DNA of 64,000 bases from Desmonostoc vinosum HA7617-LM4. GTDB taxonomy: Bacteria > Cyanobacteriota > Cyanobacteriia > Cyanobacteriales > Nostocaceae. The stretch lies in NCBI GenBank assembly GCA_019359515.1, contig JAHHHC010000005.1, forward strand, positions 186,001 through 250,000, given 5' to 3'. This document shows positions 1-8,878 of the stretch, piece after piece (the stretch's first letter is position 1; every line of letters starts with the position of its first letter). A program made the position numbers and the translations under genes. Under the pieces are notes generated by a model. That model saw only the letters and a list, made by a program, of their open reading frames with translations. It was not told the origin of the DNA and searched no databases.

Positions 1-550
1 CCGAGAATAAAGCTGTTTGCCGATCTTCGGGTGCTTGGGACAAGATTTTGATCACGTCATCGATAAAGCCCATGCTTAACATTTCATCAGCTTCATCTAA
101 GACAAACCACTTAACTTGGTCAAGCTTGAGACACCCCCGATCTAGCAAGTCTATAACTCGTCCTGGTGTACCCACAACTATGTGAACACCGCGCTTGAGT
201 TGTAAGATTTGGCGGTCAATTGATTGACCACCGTAGATTGCTAACACTCGTAATCCATCGTCACCGATAAATTGCGAGATCGCATCGTGAACTTGCATCG
301 CTAATTCACGAGTTGGCGTTAAAACTAGGGCTTGTACAGACCTTTGATAAACATCCAGCCGCTCTAAAATCGGTAGTGAAAAAGCCGCTGTTTTACCTGT
401 ACCAGTCTGGGATTGACCTACGACATCACGACCTGCTAACAGTTGGGGAATTGCTTGAGCTTGGATGTTAGTTGGTGTGGAAAAGCCAATTTTTTCTAGT
501 TGCTCGACGCGCTCTTGTGAAATACCTAGTTCTTGAAACGAAAGACTCAT
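1..550 (-). CDS. DEAD-box RNA helicase, N-terminal part (runs off window)
   Basis: ATP-dependent RNA helicase of superfamily 2, acting on structured RNA in the cytoplasm. The first 183 codons are present; the C-terminal part lies beyond base 1. In order one sees a Q-motif region (GFSTPTNIQAQAIP), Walker A (SQTGTGKT), motif Ia (PTRELA), TPGR and the DEAD box in VLDEADEML, so this is RecA-like domain 1. The ATG is preceded by AGGAG at a good distance, which fixes the start. Cyanobacteria usually carry one or more such helicases linked to cold or redox stress (family knowledge); which paralogue this is cannot be told from the N-terminal half. Short ATTAGTC repeats lie upstream. Confidence 0.93.
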   Translation of the reverse strand, partial: MSLSFQELGISQERVEQLEKIGFSTPTNIQAQAIPQLLAGRDVVGQSQTGTGKTAAFSLPILERLDVYQRSVQALVLTPTRELAMQVHDAISQFIGDDGLRVLAIYGGQSIDRQILQLKRGVHIVVGTPGRVIDLLDRGCLKLDQVKWFVLDEADEMLSMGFIDDVIKILSQAPEDRQTALFS

Positions 551-583
551 CAAATCTCCTAAGATTTTATTTGGGATTTTTGG

Positions 584-621
584 ATTAGTCATTAGTCATT
601 AGTCATTAGTTATTAGTTATT
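584..621. repeat. ATTAGTC heptanucleotide STRR
   Basis: About five imperfect copies of ATTAGTC/ATTAGTT lie in tandem between the helicase start and the rimO stop. The same unit recurs near 2573, 11330 and 24060 in this window. Heptanucleotide short tandem repeats of this kind are typical of heterocystous cyanobacteria. Confidence 0.8.
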
Positions 622-662
622 GGTTTTTAACAAAGGACAAAGGACGAATGACAAAGAACAAT

Positions 663-1982
663 TTAGTTATTGACAACTTGACCATAGAGGTCATATGCAT
701 CAGCATGGGCGATCGCTACTGGCACAATGGTTCCTAACTTGGCCCCACCCATTACATAGACCTGACCATCGACTTCTGGAGAAAATCTACCTGAACGACC
801 AATTAATTCACCACTTTCAGGGTTTTCTTGCTCTATCAGGACATCAACGATTTTGCCTACTTCTTGTTGATTTTTCTTATAAGAAATTGGCTGTTGGAGT
901 GCCATGAGTTGCTCTCGGCGCTCAATCATCACTTCTTGAGGCAACTGATTTGGTAATTTATATGCAGGAGTTTCTTCCTCTTTTGAAAAGGTAAATACGC
1001 CCACATGATCGAACTCATGCCGCTGGACAAACTTTAGTAGATGTTCAAAATGTGCTTGGGTTTCACCAGGGAAGCCAACGATAAATGTTGTCCGCAACAC
1101 TGCTGATGGTAACGCCATCTTGATCCGCTCGATAATCCCATCATTTACACGCCCTTGCCAAGGACGGTTCATGGAGCGGAGAATTTCTGGATGGGAATGT
1201 TGTAAAGGTAAATCCAAGTACGGTAAGACATTTGGCGTTTCTTGAATAGCCGCTATGACATCTGGGGTCAGTCCGGTAGGATAAGCGTAATGCATCCGAA
1301 TCCAGGGTATATCTACTTTGCCCAAAGCACGCAGTAATTCAACTAACTTTGGTTGACCGTAAATATCTAGACCGTAATTAGTTGTGATTTGAGAAATCAG
1401 AATGATTTCTTGGACACCTTGAGCAGCTAAATGTTGGGCTTCTACCACTATTGATTCAATAGTACGCGATCGCTGGTTCCCTCTTAACAAAGGAATAATA
1501 CAAAACGCACAGCGATAATCACACCCCTCAGCAACTCGCAGGTAAGCCACACCTTCTGTTGTAGTACGGTAGCGCGGTGTAGTTTCGTCAGCAATGTAGG
1601 TTGGTTCAATACTAACTTGTTTAACCCGCTCTCCTTGCTCTACCCGCTCAATGACATTGACGATTTTATGATAGTCACCTGAACCTACTACCGCCACTGC
1701 TTCGGGCAACTCTTCCAATAATTGCTCTTGAAAGTGTTGCGCCATGCAACCAGTGATGACGATTTTTTTATTCGCTTCAGCTAGTTCTACCAAAGCTTTG
1801 ACAGATTCAACTCTTGCTGCTTCGATAAAACTACAAGTATTAACGATAACGTAATCCGCTAACTCTTCATTTGTGTCTACACTATAACCTGCTTCTACCA
1901 GCAGCCCTAACATGTGTTCTGTATCAATTCGGTTTTTCTCGCAGCCTAGGTGAGAAATTGTAATTGTTGGCTTATCACCCAT
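663..1982 (-). CDS. rimO: Ribosomal protein S12 methylthiotransferase RimO
   Basis: Radical-SAM enzyme that adds a methylthio group to the conserved aspartate of ribosomal protein S12. The protein has 439 residues, the usual length. The N-terminal UPF0004 domain starts with [16 protein letters not shown] and supplies cluster-binding cysteines (LGC, VNTCSF, ITGCMA). The radical-SAM motif [11 protein letters not shown] gives the CxxxCxxC that binds the SAM-reactive 4Fe-4S cluster, and a TRAM-like tail ends the protein. The start ATG is followed by [12 protein letters not shown], matching the expected RimO N-terminus. MiaB is the main alternative but its motifs differ. The gene appears monocistronic, tail to head with the helicase. 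Confidence 0.95.
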   Translation of the reverse strand: MGDKPTITISHLGCEKNRIDTEHMLGLLVEAGYSVDTNEELADYVIVNTCSFIEAARVESVKALVELAEANKKIVITGCMAQHFQEQLLEELPEAVAVVGSGDYHKIVNVIERVEQGERVKQVSIEPTYIADETTPRYRTTTEGVAYLRVAEGCDYRCAFCIIPLLRGNQRSRTIESIVVEAQHLAAQGVQEIILISQITTNYGLDIYGQPKLVELLRALGKVDIPWIRMHYAYPTGLTPDVIAAIQETPNVLPYLDLPLQHSHPEILRSMNRPWQGRVNDGIIERIKMALPSAVLRTTFIVGFPGETQAHFEHLLKFVQRHEFDHVGVFTFSKEEETPAYKLPNQLPQEVMIERREQLMALQQPISYKKNQQEVGKIVDVLIEQENPESGELIGRSGRFSPEVDGQVYVMGGAKLGTIVPVAIAHADAYDLYGQVVNN

Positions 1983-2821
1983 ATCTTGAAAAAATCTTTG
2001 GTTTCCTTCTTGTAGTCCAACATTTAAACGCTGGCTCCGTCGTAGTTGTTATCTATACTTTCATGAGAACAGAATTCATGGCAGATGATCACTGTCAGCA
2101 ACTACCCACAAACATGCAACCCTACCAATAATAGAGATAGAGGTCATGTTATGATATCCTTGATCTCTCTGTTTCCCAGGGTAAAGCAAAGTGTCTTTAG
2201 ATAAAATCGACACTTATAATATTTTTTAACAATTCGCCTATTGGTATTTTACATTACCGCAGCGTTTGCGTTGTTAATTTACCCATCGGGAAGCTGCCCA
2301 AAAGGCTTGTTGTTGAGAAGTCGCTACCCTCAGGGAAATCGCGCTCGCGGCTACGCCTGTAAAGCAATAATGCTACTCTGGCGTCCAGACCGACCCTGCG
2401 ACTAGACGCAGATCTCAAGACCTGAACTACAGAAAGCTGCCTCGCGTCTTGTGAGTGGCAAACTCCTCTTGTGCCAGGTTTTATCTTAACATATCTTATG
2501 GAAGGTTTGATGCCAATTTCCATCTTAGGATGGAGGCAGTAAACCGAACAGTATAAACAAATTAGTCCTTAGTCATTAGTCATTAGTCATTAATGAGAGG
2601 GAACAGGGAACTCTTAACAGGGAAAATAAGCCACCCAGTATATTAAGTGGAGTTTCTACCGACCTTGGGAAACAAAGATTATTTCGCGCCACAAGGGGCG
2701 CTCTTCTCCTATCAAAGACGCTTCGCGAATGCAGCGCCGTTTTAAACCTTGATTTCCTTTCGTAAAACGATTGTAGGCTCTGGGCTAGTGAACTCTGGAC
2801 TCCGCAAAGCGGTTTAAAGAC
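1983..2821. other. Intergenic region with dispersed repeats
   Basis: No credible gene was found. The part after 2250 is a mosaic of GC-rich dispersed repeats (TCGCGCTCGCGGCTACGCC and similar, also seen in other gaps) and ATTAGTC heptads around 2573-2594. An open frame on the minus strand at 2254-2523 is repeat-derived, arginine/serine-rich and resembles no protein. The rimO and btpA promoters should lie at the two edges. Confidence 0.6.
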
Positions 2822-3670
2822 GTGGACTTATATCAGCTATTTAAAACTCGAACACCGATCATTGGTGTGGTTCATCTGCTACCCCTGCCTACCTCACCCC
2901 GTTGGGGGGGTAGCTTGAAAGCGGTGATTGACCGTGCCGAACAAGAAGCCGCAGCCCTCGCAAGCGGAGGGGTTGATGGCATCATAGTAGAGAATTTTTT
3001 TGACGCGCCGTTTACCAAAAATCAAGTTGATCCAGCAGTTGTAAGTGCTATGACTGTGGTGGTACAGCGGATACAAAATTTAGTCACTTTGCCTGTGGGC
3101 TTAAATGTTTTGCGAAACGACGCCAAAAGTGCGATGGCGATCGCCAGTTGTGTAGGGGCACAATTTATTCGCGTTAACGTCCTCACAGGGGTAATGGCAA
3201 CTGATCAGGGATTGATTGAAGGAGAAGCCCATCAATTACTTCGCTATCGCCGAGAATTAGGCAGTGATGTCAAAATTTTGGCTGATGTATTAGTAAAACA
3301 CGCCCGTCCTTTAAGTTCCCCAAATCTGACAGTTGCCGTGAAAGATACAATCGAAAGGGGCTTAGCAGACGCCGTAATTTTATCTGGCTGGGCCACTGGT
3401 AGCCCTCCCAACTTGGAAGACTTGGAATTAGCTTGTGGCGCAGCAGGTAATATCCCCGTATTTATCGGTAGTGGAGCCAATTGGGAAAATATTGCTACAC
3501 TGATGCAGTCCGCAAACGGTGTCATTGTTTCCAGTTCCTTAAAACGTCAAGGACGAATTGAGCAACCAATTGACCCAATTCGCGTCAGTCAATTTGTCGA
3601 AGCCACTCGCCGGAGTTGGAACTCCAAAAGCGAGAGTAAATCTATGCCGTCAGTGAAGTTACATTCGTAG
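2822..3670 (+). CDS. btpA: BtpA family protein (photosystem I biogenesis)
   Basis: BtpA is a thylakoid-associated protein needed in Synechocystis for stable accumulation of photosystem I reaction-centre proteins (family knowledge). The 282-residue product begins MDLYQLFKTRTPIIGVVHLL and keeps the family hallmarks PLPTSPRWGG, GGVDGIIVENFFDAPF, GLNVLRNDAKSAM and ILADVLVKHA, spread over a TIM-barrel-like fold. The start is GTG at 2822; no ATG fits the conserved N-terminus. A composite tandem repeat separates it from the VKOR gene on the same strand. Alternative: other family members are called membrane-complex biogenesis or SgcQ-like proteins, so the exact role is inferred. Confidence 0.9.
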   Translation: MDLYQLFKTRTPIIGVVHLLPLPTSPRWGGSLKAVIDRAEQEAAALASGGVDGIIVENFFDAPFTKNQVDPAVVSAMTVVVQRIQNLVTLPVGLNVLRNDAKSAMAIASCVGAQFIRVNVLTGVMATDQGLIEGEAHQLLRYRRELGSDVKILADVLVKHARPLSSPNLTVAVKDTIERGLADAVILSGWATGSPPNLEDLELACGAAGNIPVFIGSGANWENIATLMQSANGVIVSSSLKRQGRIEQPIDPIRVSQFVEATRRSWNSKSESKSMPSVKLHS

Positions 3671-3970
3671 GGAGTGGGGAGTAGGGAGATGTGGTTCGAC
3701 TCCGCTCACCAACCGTGAGATGAGGGAGTGAGGGGACGCACGGACGCACAGACGCGGGGACACGGGGACACGGGGACGCGGAGAATAATCAATGACAATT
3801 CCCCATTCCCCATTCCCCATTCCCCATTCCCCAGTCCCCAGTCCCCAGTCCCCAGTCCCCAGTCCCCAGTCCCCAGTCCCCAGTCCCCAGTCCCCAGTCC
3901 CCAGTCCCCAGTCCCCAGTCCCCAGTCCCCAGTCCCCAGTCCCCAGTCCCCAGTCCCCATTCCTGTGCCT
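3671..3970 (+). repeat. Composite satellite block, including 23 heptads
   Basis: After a dispersed block GATGTGGTTCGACTCCGCTC (around 3690) comes GATGAGGGAG, imperfect GGGGACACG/GGGGACGCG nonamers, the linker AGAATAATCAATGACAATT, then a heptad array: four CCCCATT (3801-3828), eighteen CCCCAGT (3829-3954) and one CCCCATT. The array ends about ten bases before the VKOR ATG. The same order of units recurs at 12804-12970 and 55202-55353. Array length is divisible by three in places, so it is readable as a false extension of the downstream frame. Confidence 0.95.
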
Positions 3971-4957
3971 ATGATTCGCCGCCGTTCTACCCCTTGGATT
4001 CAAAAATGGTCACGTCCATTGATTGCCGCGATCGCTGGATGTGGTGCCCTGACAACAGGTTATCTCACCATAGAAAAGTTAACAGGAGGCAGTGCCGCTT
4101 GTGTAGCACAGGCTGGTGCTAAAGGCTGTAATGATGTACTTTCCAGTCCTTGGGCAACAGTTTTCGGTCAGCCACTAGCGTTGTTTGGGTTTTTGGCTTA
4201 TACCAGTATGTTGATATTTGCTGTAGCTCCCTTAGTGTTGAAATCAGGGGAAAGCAACAGCCGTAAACAACTGGAAAACCAAACTTGGTGGTTACTGTTG
4301 ATGGGAGCGATCGCCATGTCTGTTTTTAGCAGCTACTTGATGTATCTGCTATCATTTCAAATCAAAGCCACTTGTCTTTACTGTATTGCCTCAGCTTTAT
4401 TTTCTCTGAGCCTTTTGGTACTAACAATTATCGGTCGTGCTTGGGAGGATATCGGGCAAATCTTCTTCACTGCCATTATTGTAGGGATGGTAACGTTCAT
4501 CGGCACTTTAGGCGTTTATGCAGGTGTCAATCAATCACTAAATACAGGTGAATCCACCTCTGGCAAACCCGTACAAATTAGCTTTGTTCCCACAGTAGAG
4601 CCTAACCCAGCATTCGGTTGGGAGATCACTACTACTTCCACAGAAGCAGAAACAGCCCTAGCGAATCACCTTGCTAAGATAGGCGCTAAGGAATATGTTG
4701 CTTACTGGTGTCCTCACTGTCACGAACAAAAATTACTTTTTGGCAAAGAAGCTTATCAGACAATCAACGATAGTGTGAAAGTAGAGTGCGCCCCCAATGG
4801 ATTGAAAGCTCAACCAGAACTTTGTAAAGCTGCAAAAATTCAAGGATTTCCTACATGGGTAATTAACGCTAAAAGTTATAGCGGAGTGCAAAGTCTAGAA
4901 GAACTAGCCACCGCTTCTGGTTATACAGGCCCCCGTAACTTCAAATATTTCAAGTAA
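3971..4957 (+). CDS. Vitamin K epoxide reductase-thioredoxin fusion (VKOR/LTO1-like)
   Basis: Membrane oxidoreductase that makes disulfides in the lumen/periplasm by passing electrons from a thioredoxin-like domain to quinone. The 328 residues contain an N-terminal VKOR four-helix domain (about residues 15-185) with the outer Cys pair ([15 protein letters not shown]) and the active-site CLYC, then a soluble thioredoxin-like domain with CPHC ([13 protein letters not shown]). This matches cyanobacterial VKOR and plant LTO1. ATG at 3971 (MIRRRSTPW) was chosen: the same frame stays open 81 codons further upstream, but those codons are pure heptad repeat (PSPQSPV units). No clear Shine-Dalgarno sequence lies before this ATG. 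In plants LTO1 serves photosystem II assembly; a similar role here is inference. Confidence 0.93.
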   Translation: MIRRRSTPWIQKWSRPLIAAIAGCGALTTGYLTIEKLTGGSAACVAQAGAKGCNDVLSSPWATVFGQPLALFGFLAYTSMLIFAVAPLVLKSGESNSRKQLENQTWWLLLMGAIAMSVFSSYLMYLLSFQIKATCLYCIASALFSLSLLVLTIIGRAWEDIGQIFFTAIIVGMVTFIGTLGVYAGVNQSLNTGESTSGKPVQISFVPTVEPNPAFGWEITTTSTEAETALANHLAKIGAKEYVAYWCPHCHEQKLLFGKEAYQTINDSVKVECAPNGLKAQPELCKAAKIQGFPTWVINAKSYSGVQSLEELATASGYTGPRNFKYFK

Positions 4958-5619
4958 AATAATTGTCTTTTGATTTTCAAAATTCAATAGTCAACTGGAA
5001 GAGTACAGCACAGTCTGCTTCTGGTTGGCTTTTTTGTTTTTGATATCTAGTTTCCGCCTTGCGGCCTTGCACGATGGACACTTTAACGCCAGTTGCTACA
5101 ACAAAGAAAACTTCACACAATTCAGAGCCTTTCTTTGCAGTACCTTGCGGGTGCTGCCTTGGACTAAGTTCTTAACCCCTCACTATTACTGTGCCAACCC
5201 AAGACGGGTTGAGACTGACACAAACAGAAATTGCGTGCGGGGTTGCCTCCGTTAGGCAAACGTCTCCTATCGGAAAGGAAACGCTACGCGAACAGGGGAC
5301 ACAGTGAGGTGGGGACGCGGAGAATTTTTATCGCTCAATTCAAAATTTGACACAGTACTATGCACAAATTTGTCAAACTTAAGCTAAACAATATTTATAT
5401 TGAACTTGTGTTAAATAGCACAATAACGTCAGTTACCATTTGGTCAGGTAAATTAAATCCAGTGAGCAATGATACATCAAACAATAACCATAATTCTTTT
5501 TAAGAAACTCAATGAATTGAAAAAAAACTTCGATAAACTCTATTTAGCTCTTAGATGAGCTATATTCACCATTTAGTTTATGGCTATAGAAAGTAAAGAA
5601 TAGTTCTCCCTACTAGGTA
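4958..5619. other. Intergenic region with repeat fragments
   Basis: No gene is supported. An open frame at 5025-5255 (+) has no recognisable domain and overlaps dispersed repeat text (TTGCCTCCGTTAGGCAAACG, then GGGGACGCGGAGAAT around 5315). The last 280 bases are AT-rich and probably contain the promoter of the CHASE2-GGDEF gene. Confidence 0.5.
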
Positions 5620-7842
5620 ATGGGAATGAATAAGCAGCTAGGCAAGCGTTTTGTGCGGTTAAATTTTGGACTAAAACAATCGCTTAGTCGAGGACAAAGA
5701 GAATTGATTGCTGCCTCCAGCGTGGCAGTCTGTGTTCTAATTTTGCGTGCTATTGGATTGTTACAATCTTTGGAGTTGGCAGCTTTGGATCAATTTTTTC
5801 GCCTACGTCCAAATGAGCCTCCAGAAGAACGGATTACCATTGTAGTGATTGATGAGTCATATTTAAACAAGGTGGGTTCATGGCCAATTCCTGATAAAAA
5901 GATTGCCCAGTTATTGCAAAAATTAAAAGTCGCCAAACCTCGTGCTATTGGTTTAGATATCTACCGAAATTTGCCAGTAGAGCCTGGGAATAAGGAACTG
6001 CGTGATGCTTATAAGTCGATGCCAAACTTGATTGGCATTGAACTGCTAAAAAATAATGGACTCGCAACAGATAATAAGAACGCTGGTGTCCTACCTCCGC
6101 TGGGACTGAGGCAGGAACAGGTGGGTTTTAATAACGTACTGTATGATCCTGACGGAAAAATTCGTCGCAGTTTGTTGTATTGGCATGTTAAGAACCAAGC
6201 ACACGAAAGCTTTGCTCTGAAGCTGGCGTTATTATATTTAAAATCAGAAGGAATTACTCCTAAAAAAGCAGCAAGCAATCCCAGATATTTGCAGTTAGGT
6301 AAAGCAGTATTTACTCGTTTTGAGGCGAATCATGGTGCCTATGTACAAGCAGATGCTAAAGGCTATCAAATTTTGTCTAACTTTCCTAAACCTAAGTGTC
6401 AAAGTTTATCTGGAGAATTCTGTAGTTATCGCCAGATATCTATTGAGGATGTACTTGCAGACAAAGTTCCTAAAAGTTGGATTAGCGATCGCATTATCCT
6501 GATTGGTTCTACTGCACCTAGTCTTCAAGATTTTGTTTTCATTCCCTATTCCAGCCATCTAATGGGAACAGCAACTCCCATAGCTGGTATCGAACTGCAA
6601 GCTTATTTTATCAACGAGTTAATCTCCGCTGCGATCGAAGGACGACCTCTAATTAAAGTTTGGTCTGAGCCAGGAGAATATTTATGGATTTTTATCTGGT
6701 CTTATGTGGGAGCTGCAACAACATGGCGAATTCGACATCCAACTAAGAGCCTGCTCAGTATCATAGTTTCTTGTTTTGTACTGGCAATTAGTGTTTATTT
6801 AGCTTTTTTATATGGTTGGTGGATACCAATTATTCCTCCACTTTTGACTTTTGGTAGTTCAGCTATATGGATAACTAGTCATATTGCCCATATGCAGGAA
6901 GAGTGGAAACGCTCGAAAGAGTTTTTATATCAAGTGATTAATACTATTCCTGACCCAATTTTTGTGAAAAATGAACGACATCAATGGATTGTTTTAAATG
7001 ATGCATATTGTCAGTTTATTGGTTATTCAAATCAAGTATTAATTGAAAAGTCAGATTATGACTTTTTTCCTCAACACGAAGCTGATATATTTCGACAACA
7101 AGATGAAATTGTATTCCAAACTCAGCAACCTCAAGAACATGAGGAAGAATTCACAGATGCTCATGGTCAGACGCATCAAATAGCTACTAAGCGATCGCTT
7201 CACAAAGACGCGGCTGGAAATTTATTTTTAGTTGGGGTAATTCGAGATATGACACGCCGCAAGTTGATGGAAGAACAACTGAAGCGCACTGCTGCTGAGT
7301 TATTTCGCTCTAACAATGAACTAAAACTCAAAGAAGGGCACTTGCGTTATTTAGCGTATCATGACCCCCTCACGGGTCTATCCAATCGGAAATTTTTTGC
7401 TGAACAACTTTACGAGTCTATACATTGGGCACGAGAAAATAATGTATTGCTGGCACTTCTGTTTATTGATCTTGACGGCTTTAAGCAAATAAATGACACC
7501 TTGGGACACGAGATGGGCGATCGCTTGCTAGTAATTATTGCTCAGCGCCTGAGTAATTCCTTACGCACTAGCGATACGGTTTCACGTTTGGGTGGGGATG
7601 AATTCACCGTAATTTTACGAGCAATTCCTAATGTACAAGTAGCTGCAAAAGTCGCCGAAAAAATTGTAGACAATATTGCCAAGCCAATCGTAATCGATGG
7701 ATGTACGACTAGAGTCTCTGCCAGTATTGGCATTAGTGTTTACCCATACAACAGCCAAGATGGTGAAACCCTAATTAAACAAGCGGATATCGCAATGTAC
7801 CGTGCAAAACGCTTAGGTAAAAACCGCTATGAATTTGCTTGA
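5620..7842 (+). CDS. CHASE2-PAS-GGDEF diguanylate cyclase
   Basis: Predicted membrane sensor that makes cyclic di-GMP. The 740 residues run as follows: a first TM helix near 30-48; an extracytoplasmic CHASE2 domain to about 340 (ITIVVIDESYLNKVGSWPI and GLDIYRNLPVEPGN are typical CHASE2 text); two or three TM helices between about 350 and 420; a PAS domain about 430-545 (NTIPDPIFVKNERHQWIVLN); and a GGDEF domain from about 578. The catalytic motif is intact (RLGGDEFTV, G658-F662), as is the DPLTGLSNRK start motif. No EAL domain is present. No clear RxxD inhibitory site five residues before GGDEF was seen. The ligand is unknown. ATG 5626 is a possible alternative start. Confidence 0.93.
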   Translation: MGMNKQLGKRFVRLNFGLKQSLSRGQRELIAASSVAVCVLILRAIGLLQSLELAALDQFFRLRPNEPPEERITIVVIDESYLNKVGSWPIPDKKIAQLLQKLKVAKPRAIGLDIYRNLPVEPGNKELRDAYKSMPNLIGIELLKNNGLATDNKNAGVLPPLGLRQEQVGFNNVLYDPDGKIRRSLLYWHVKNQAHESFALKLALLYLKSEGITPKKAASNPRYLQLGKAVFTRFEANHGAYVQADAKGYQILSNFPKPKCQSLSGEFCSYRQISIEDVLADKVPKSWISDRIILIGSTAPSLQDFVFIPYSSHLMGTATPIAGIELQAYFINELISAAIEGRPLIKVWSEPGEYLWIFIWSYVGAATTWRIRHPTKSLLSIIVSCFVLAISVYLAFLYGWWIPIIPPLLTFGSSAIWITSHIAHMQEEWKRSKEFLYQVINTIPDPIFVKNERHQWIVLNDAYCQFIGYSNQVLIEKSDYDFFPQHEADIFRQQDEIVFQTQQPQEHEEEFTDAHGQTHQIATKRSLHKDAAGNLFLVGVIRDMTRRKLMEEQLKRTAAELFRSNNELKLKEGHLRYLAYHDPLTGLSNRKFFAEQLYESIHWARENNVLLALLFIDLDGFKQINDTLGHEMGDRLLVIIAQRLSNSLRTSDTVSRLGGDEFTVILRAIPNVQVAAKVAEKIVDNIAKPIVIDGCTTRVSASIGISVYPYNSQDGETLIKQADIAMYRAKRLGKNRYEFA

Positions 7843-8589
7843 TATTTAGAGGTTAACTGTTTGGGAATGGGGAATAATTATTTTCTTCCTCTGCTCCTGG
7901 TTGGTGAGCTTCGGCTACGCGGCAATCGAGCGAAGTCGAACCACATCTCCCCACTCCCAGCCTACGCAAGTGAGTTCAAAAATCAAAGCCGACTGCTATA
8001 ACTTTTTCCTGATTGCTGAAGCTCATCAAAGAAGTAATAAAGTAGTTAGCAATCAAAATTTACTTAATAAGTTTCATTACTCTTGAAAATTATTTTTAAT
8101 TTTAAAAAGCATTTATGCTTATGTGGGTTTTACGTATTTTGATCAATAAGATCTTCTAAGATATTTACAAAATGAAAACTTTGCTATCATAAGTTTAAAT
8201 CTTTTTTTAATCTGTAATTTTAACTAAGTATTACTTTAGGTAGTATAAAAGTTTTTTCCGTTCACTGAAGAGTAAGCTTAGTATTTACACGTATGTATAT
8301 TTAAGAATATGTTAATAAACTATGACTTAGATAATTTGTTTTTGATAGTTATCTAATATTTCTAACTTTAGACTGATGTAAAAATAGTGTTATAGAAATA
8401 TTTCTTAAGTATTAAAGCTTTTTATAGTGATAGATAAATGCTGATTTACGAGCTACTACTCTTGCCCTTGCTAATTATCAGCAATAATTCCATCAGATTT
8501 AGAATATTCTTACATAAAGTTAAGTAAATACACTGATTAAAACCAAAGTGGACATCAAAAAATAAAATCTAGTGGGTCTACCCAGAATC
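7843..8589. other. AT-rich intergenic region
   Basis: The first 120 bases hold a dispersed repeat fragment containing GCGAAGTCGAACCACATCTC, the reverse complement of the block seen at 3690 and 53370. The remainder, about 8090-8560, is very AT-rich with no coding signal. A 61-codon frame at 7901-8086 spans the repeat and is rejected. Confidence 0.5.
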
Positions 8590-8826
8590 ATGAAAACTAA
8601 CTGGAAAATTGCAAGCTTTATGGTCTTTTTTGTCGGTGCGTATATTTTAGTACCGAAAATTGGTGATTGCACAGGTACTTCCATCACTTTAACTGCCAAT
8701 AACTATAGTGCTGTCGGTAGTAATGGGATTAATGCTGGCAGAGTTAATTCTCACGATGCAAAAGACATATATATTCCACCAAATTATGGTGGCCCCGACA
8801 GTCAGCACGGCAGCGGCACTCGCTAA
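8590..8826 (+). CDS. Small secreted protein, unknown
   Basis: A 78-residue protein starting MKTNWKIASFMVFFVGAYIL. The basic start followed by a hydrophobic stretch to about residue 25 looks like a Sec signal peptide or anchor. The mature part is polar, with a single Cys, asparagine- and glycine-rich text (TANNYSAVGSNGINAGRVN) and the tail PPNYGGPDSQHGSGTR. I do not recognise the family. The frame is open six codons further upstream (MGLPRI), but the ATG at 8590 gives the better signal sequence. It lies alone between an AT-rich gap and the convergent nadB. Function unknown. Confidence 0.6.
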   Translation: MKTNWKIASFMVFFVGAYILVPKIGDCTGTSITLTANNYSAVGSNGINAGRVNSHDAKDIYIPPNYGGPDSQHGSGTR

Positions 8827-8878
8827 TATTTAAGTGTTAGTAAAAATACGGATAGGTACAATCTTTGTTGAAGATTTC

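Noticed and set aside
2254-2523. 89-codon frame, minus strand
   Set aside because: Falls in dispersed GC-rich repeats; no protein-like pattern.
3801-3961. Heptad arrays as possible CRISPR
   Set aside because: Seven-base units with no spacers; no cas genes in the window.
3728-3970. 81-codon N-terminal extension of the VKOR frame (PSPQSPV repeats)
   Set aside because: It is the CCCCAGT array read in frame; VKOR similarity begins at ATG 3971.
7901-8086. 61-codon frame after the GGDEF gene
   Set aside because: Starts within a dispersed repeat, no conserved features.
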